Both the position numbers and the translations under genes were made by a program. 64,000 nt of DNA from Lachnospiraceae bacterium AC2028 (GTDB lineage Bacteria; Bacillota; Clostridia; Lachnospirales; Lachnospiraceae): the NCBI GenBank assembly GCA_000702685.1, contig JNJD01000006.1, positions 742,366 to 806,365 on the forward strand. The letters run 5' to 3'. Below are positions 61,865-64,000 of the stretch, piece by piece. The number at the start of each line of letters is the position of its first letter. Position 1 is the stretch's first letter. The notes below the pieces were generated by a model. It was given only the letters and a program-made list of their open reading frames with translations. It was not told the origin of the DNA and made no database searches.

Positions 61865-62728
61865 TTATGCATGTGTAATTGCCTGCATCATGTATTCTTC
61901 GTTGCTACTATCTTCGAAAAATTTACCTTTTACAAAGAAAGTAGTATCTTCCTCATGAAGTTCGCATTTCTCAAACCCATGTGTATCTTTCGGTGTAAAA
62001 CAAAGGACCGCTTTCTTCACTTTAGACCCAAAAGCTGTGATAACATCATCTACAGCACCATCTCCTATGATGGCATGAAGAATTAATGTATCGTCCTCTA
62101 TTTCCGCAATAGCGTAGCTGTTACAATCCGCAATATAGAATAAATTCTCCGTCATAAACTGCGACAAATAAAACATGTATAATCCGGTATTATCAACCAT
62201 ATACAACCCGGCATTCTGACTTGTTTTATCCAACAGCTCTACAATCCTGTCAAAATCATTTTTATCCTTCAGCGGAACCATCTCAGCTTTGCATTCAGTA
62301 GATATAGTCACCTCTTTTGTATACTGATATTCCTTCGCTTCTTTAAATCCAAATTTAGGATAAAACTCAAGCACAGAATCATTAGCGAAGAGATAAATTC
62401 CATCCACTTTTCCTTCGTATTCTTTCATGATCTCTTCCATGAGTGTTCTTGCATATCCGTTTCCTCTGTGATCATTGTCTGTCATAATTGTTCCGAGTTG
62501 GATCAGCTTTACAATTTTGCCCTTATAATTCATGTTGCAGGTGTTGACTGAAACATTAGACACAACCTCTCCATCTATCACGACCGAATAAGGATTGTAG
62601 TTATCCTGCCAAAACCCATTCCGATACCAGTTCTCAAAATTAAGTCCAAAGGTCCTTTCCGCCAATCTATTGAATGATGCTCTGAGAGCCTCGTTATTCC
62701 GGTAATTCTTTTCTATACGAAAACTCAT
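61865..62728 (-). CDS. GNAT acetyltransferase, long form
   Basis: A 287-residue protein. The N-terminal half (about 1-150) is the GNAT fold, with HRGNGYARTLMEEI. The C-terminal half (about 150-287) is a beta-rich domain of the type found in Eis-like or sterol-carrier-like tails, although I cannot name it. AGGAGGCGGGAAATC precedes the ATG. From here to 63600 the sequence looks more AT-rich than the rest of the window. Confidence 0.85.
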   Translation of the reverse strand: MSFRIEKNYRNNEALRASFNRLAERTFGLNFENWYRNGFWQDNYNPYSVVIDGEVVSNVSVNTCNMNYKGKIVKLIQLGTIMTDNDHRGNGYARTLMEEIMKEYEGKVDGIYLFANDSVLEFYPKFGFKEAKEYQYTKEVTISTECKAEMVPLKDKNDFDRIVELLDKTSQNAGLYMVDNTGLYMFYLSQFMTENLFYIADCNSYAIAEIEDDTLILHAIIGDGAVDDVITAFGSKVKKAVLCFTPKDTHGFEKCELHEEDTTFFVKGKFFEDSSNEEYMMQAITHA

Positions 62729-62776
62729 ATGATTTCCCGCCTCCTAATTATCTTCCAAATATATCTTACAAAGTTT

Positions 62777-63223
62777 TTATTGTTGCTTGGAGTAATAAAC
62801 GAAATCATTGTCACGTCTTACCTCCGTATATCCTATTTTCGTGTAAAAAGAATTTGTTCTGATGTTCCATATTGGTGTATCAAGCGTAAACTCCTTTACC
62901 GATGGATATAAGGCTTCTATTTCCTGCATCAAGAATACTCCATAACCTTTTCGATAATTCTCAGGCCCAATAAATATCCTGCCAATATTCAGTTTTTCAT
63001 TATCCAAAAAGAGAACCGCTCCACCGATGATCAAGCCGTTTTCTACCAATTTGAAAAGATGATTTGATCTTGCCATCTTCGTATAGTACGGAACTGACAT
63101 ATATCCCGGCGGTCCTGCTTTTTCACTGCCCCCAACTTCAACATCACTGTGAAAGGCTCGTCTTGAAATCCCGGTTATTGTCAAAGCATCTGCTGTAGAT
63201 GCCTGTAATAATTCCAATGCCAT
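62777..63223 (-). CDS. GNAT acetyltransferase
   Basis: A 148-residue acetyltransferase with YRKGYGVFLMQEI as CoA motif and SFYTKIGYTEV near the end. It lies nine bases after the C39-like gene. Substrate unknown. Confidence 0.9.
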   Translation of the reverse strand: MALELLQASTADALTITGISRRAFHSDVEVGGSEKAGPPGYMSVPYYTKMARSNHLFKLVENGLIIGGAVLFLDNEKLNIGRIFIGPENYRKGYGVFLMQEIEALYPSVKEFTLDTPIWNIRTNSFYTKIGYTEVRRDNDFVYYSKQQ

Positions 63224-63231
63224 AGCGGTAC

Positions 63232-63594
63232 CTACTCCACATATAATTCCAGATATGACTGTATCCTGGCCTTGCTGTAAAGCTCATCCATTAATCCGAA
63301 TTCAGGATCATAATACTTGCCATGATAATACAAAATCCAATGACTGTACTTTGGCAGTAACACCTTTAAAATACATACAGTTGGCAAAGGGGTACTATTA
63401 TCTGCCTTAGTCATAGTTTTTGCCTGCATAACCCCATAATGAGACAAAGCTTTTTCAATGTCCTTTTTCCCCGTCCCTTTGTCTGTACCCATGACTCTAA
63501 TTACATCATCCACAGAAGCATTAGCGATCATCGCGACACAAGTCTGTCCACATAAGTACTCAGTTGGTTGTTTTATATAGGATATCTTCCTCAT
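63232..63594 (-). CDS. Small C39-like (papain-fold) cysteine peptidase
   Basis: A 120-residue protein with QPTEYLCGQTC (Gln9, Cys15) and SHWILYYHGKYYDPEFG (His85, Asp96), matching the Gln/Cys/His/Asp set of C39 peptidases. Such domains normally trim bacteriocin leaders as part of an ABC transporter, but this one is free-standing, with no transporter next to it. The role is unknown. Confidence 0.75.
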   Translation of the reverse strand: MRKISYIKQPTEYLCGQTCVAMIANASVDDVIRVMGTDKGTGKKDIEKALSHYGVMQAKTMTKADNSTPLPTVCILKVLLPKYSHWILYYHGKYYDPEFGLMDELYSKARIQSYLELYVE

Positions 63595-63689
63595 ATGCTA
63601 TTCATACCTCGGCAAAACATCTTTATTCAACAGTCAGTTATCCTGAAATAAAATTTCTCTACAAACCGGAATTTGCCGTTATTTGTTTC

Positions 63690-64000
63690 CTATGCCCAGA
63701 TCGCCATCGCCAAAGTGCCGACAACGATCAGAATCAACCCGGCAAGCGCCTTTCTGCTCAACTTTTCTTTGAATACGAAATAGGAAAAAGCGACGGAAAC
63801 GATAATGCTGAGCTTATCGATCGGTACGACAACGCTGACGACGCCGTTCTGTATGGAGTAATAGTAACAGAGCCATGATGCGCCTGTGGCAATCCCGGAC
63901 AGAGCTATGAATACAAGTTCTTTGGAATCAGTGTTTTTCAGTTCAGCACCTTTGCCTTTAACGAAGACGATCAGCCAAGCCATAACAAGAACAACACCTG
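63690..64000 (-). CDS. EamA/DMT-family transporter, N-terminal part beyond window
   Basis: The frame is open to base 64000. About 103 residues of the C-terminal EamA half are visible, with four helices and the motif VVPIDKLSIIVSVAFSYFVFKEKLS near the end. The start is outside the window. Members export metabolites such as amino acids. Confidence 0.85.
   Translation of the reverse strand, partial: GVVLVMAWLIVFVKGKGAELKNTDSKELVFIALSGIATGASWLCYYYSIQNGVVSVVVPIDKLSIIVSVAFSYFVFKEKLSRKALAGLILIVVGTLAMAIWA

Noticed and set aside
58746..63223. Acetyltransferase row as an integron cassette array
   Set aside because: Gaps are short or genes overlap, I see no repeated attC-like element and no integrase. 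The genes look like an ordinary operon or island.
1..64000. tRNA, rRNA, riboswitch or CRISPR
   Set aside because: I looked through intergenic gaps for cloverleaf-like or repeated structures and for leader motifs upstream of cysK, the MATE gene and the transporters, and found none that I could support.

Overview
The window looks like a chromosomal segment of a fibre-degrading Lachnospiraceae (Butyrivibrio / [Eubacterium] cellulosolvens-like rumen or gut Firmicute). The reasons are moderate GC, strong AGGAGG-type ribosome binding sites, Gram-positive lipoproteins and membrane-anchored secreted enzymes, a GH10 xylanase, a GH9 cellulase, CUT1 sugar transporters without their own ATPase, and families typical of the group (DUF5696, Rrf2, HI0933). 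The genus is inference. The window is almost fully coding. I see no rRNA, tRNA, CRISPR array, insertion sequence or phage gene. The only stretch of about 300 bases without a gene (45859-46170) holds a promoter/operator.

Layout. 1-5.2 kb: end of a THUMP-type rRNA methyltransferase, an unusual S51-like/GGDEF/EAL protein, folC, and a divergent Rrf2 regulator. 5.3-9.4 kb: a GH10 xylanase translationally coupled to two tandem U32-like cysteine-rich proteins. 9.5-23.3 kb: one long minus-strand locus with two complete CUT1 sugar importers (two binding proteins, four permeases) around an NHL-propeller protein, a YIP1 membrane protein and a DUF5696 protein. 23.3-31.1 kb: a five-gene MacB/FtsX-type ABC system (two ATPases, one with an AbrB-like tail; one permease; two adaptor lipoproteins). 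31.2-36.5 kb: a GH9 cellulase overlapping a severely shortened mcrC and an EVE-type mcrB. 36.6-46 kb: MATE exporter, polytopic membrane protein, HI0933 flavoprotein, hybrid histidine kinase with adjacent diguanylate cyclase, and an unknown membrane protein.

46-48.5 kb: a DUF2975/XRE regulatory pair under a palindromic operator, cysK and a GNAT acetyltransferase. 48.5-52.4 kb: a phosphate module (Na/Pi symporter, OmpR-type regulator, PhoR-type kinase) preceded by four 11-bp-phased Pho-box-like repeats. 52.4-56 kb: a heterodimeric ABC exporter. 56.1-57.5 kb: an HTH + HipA/CtkA-like kinase pair whose promoter lies inside a 26-bp perfect palindrome and appears leaderless. 57.6-64 kb: an unknown membrane protein, an HD hydrolase, seven consecutive GNAT acetyltransferases, a small C39-like protein and a truncated EamA transporter. 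The last few kilobases look more AT-rich than the rest, which hints at transfer.

How it fits together. The surface-anchored GH10 and GH9 enzymes would cut plant polysaccharides at the cell envelope. The two CUT1 importers, energised by an ATPase encoded elsewhere, would take up the oligosaccharides. The c-di-GMP proteins, the hybrid kinase and the Pho system are sensory layers. The most unusual items are the U32-like pair tied to a xylanase, the nuclease-less McrC joined to a cellulase gene, the S51-like/EAL fusion, the AbrB-tailed ABC ATPase and the HTH/HipA-like module.
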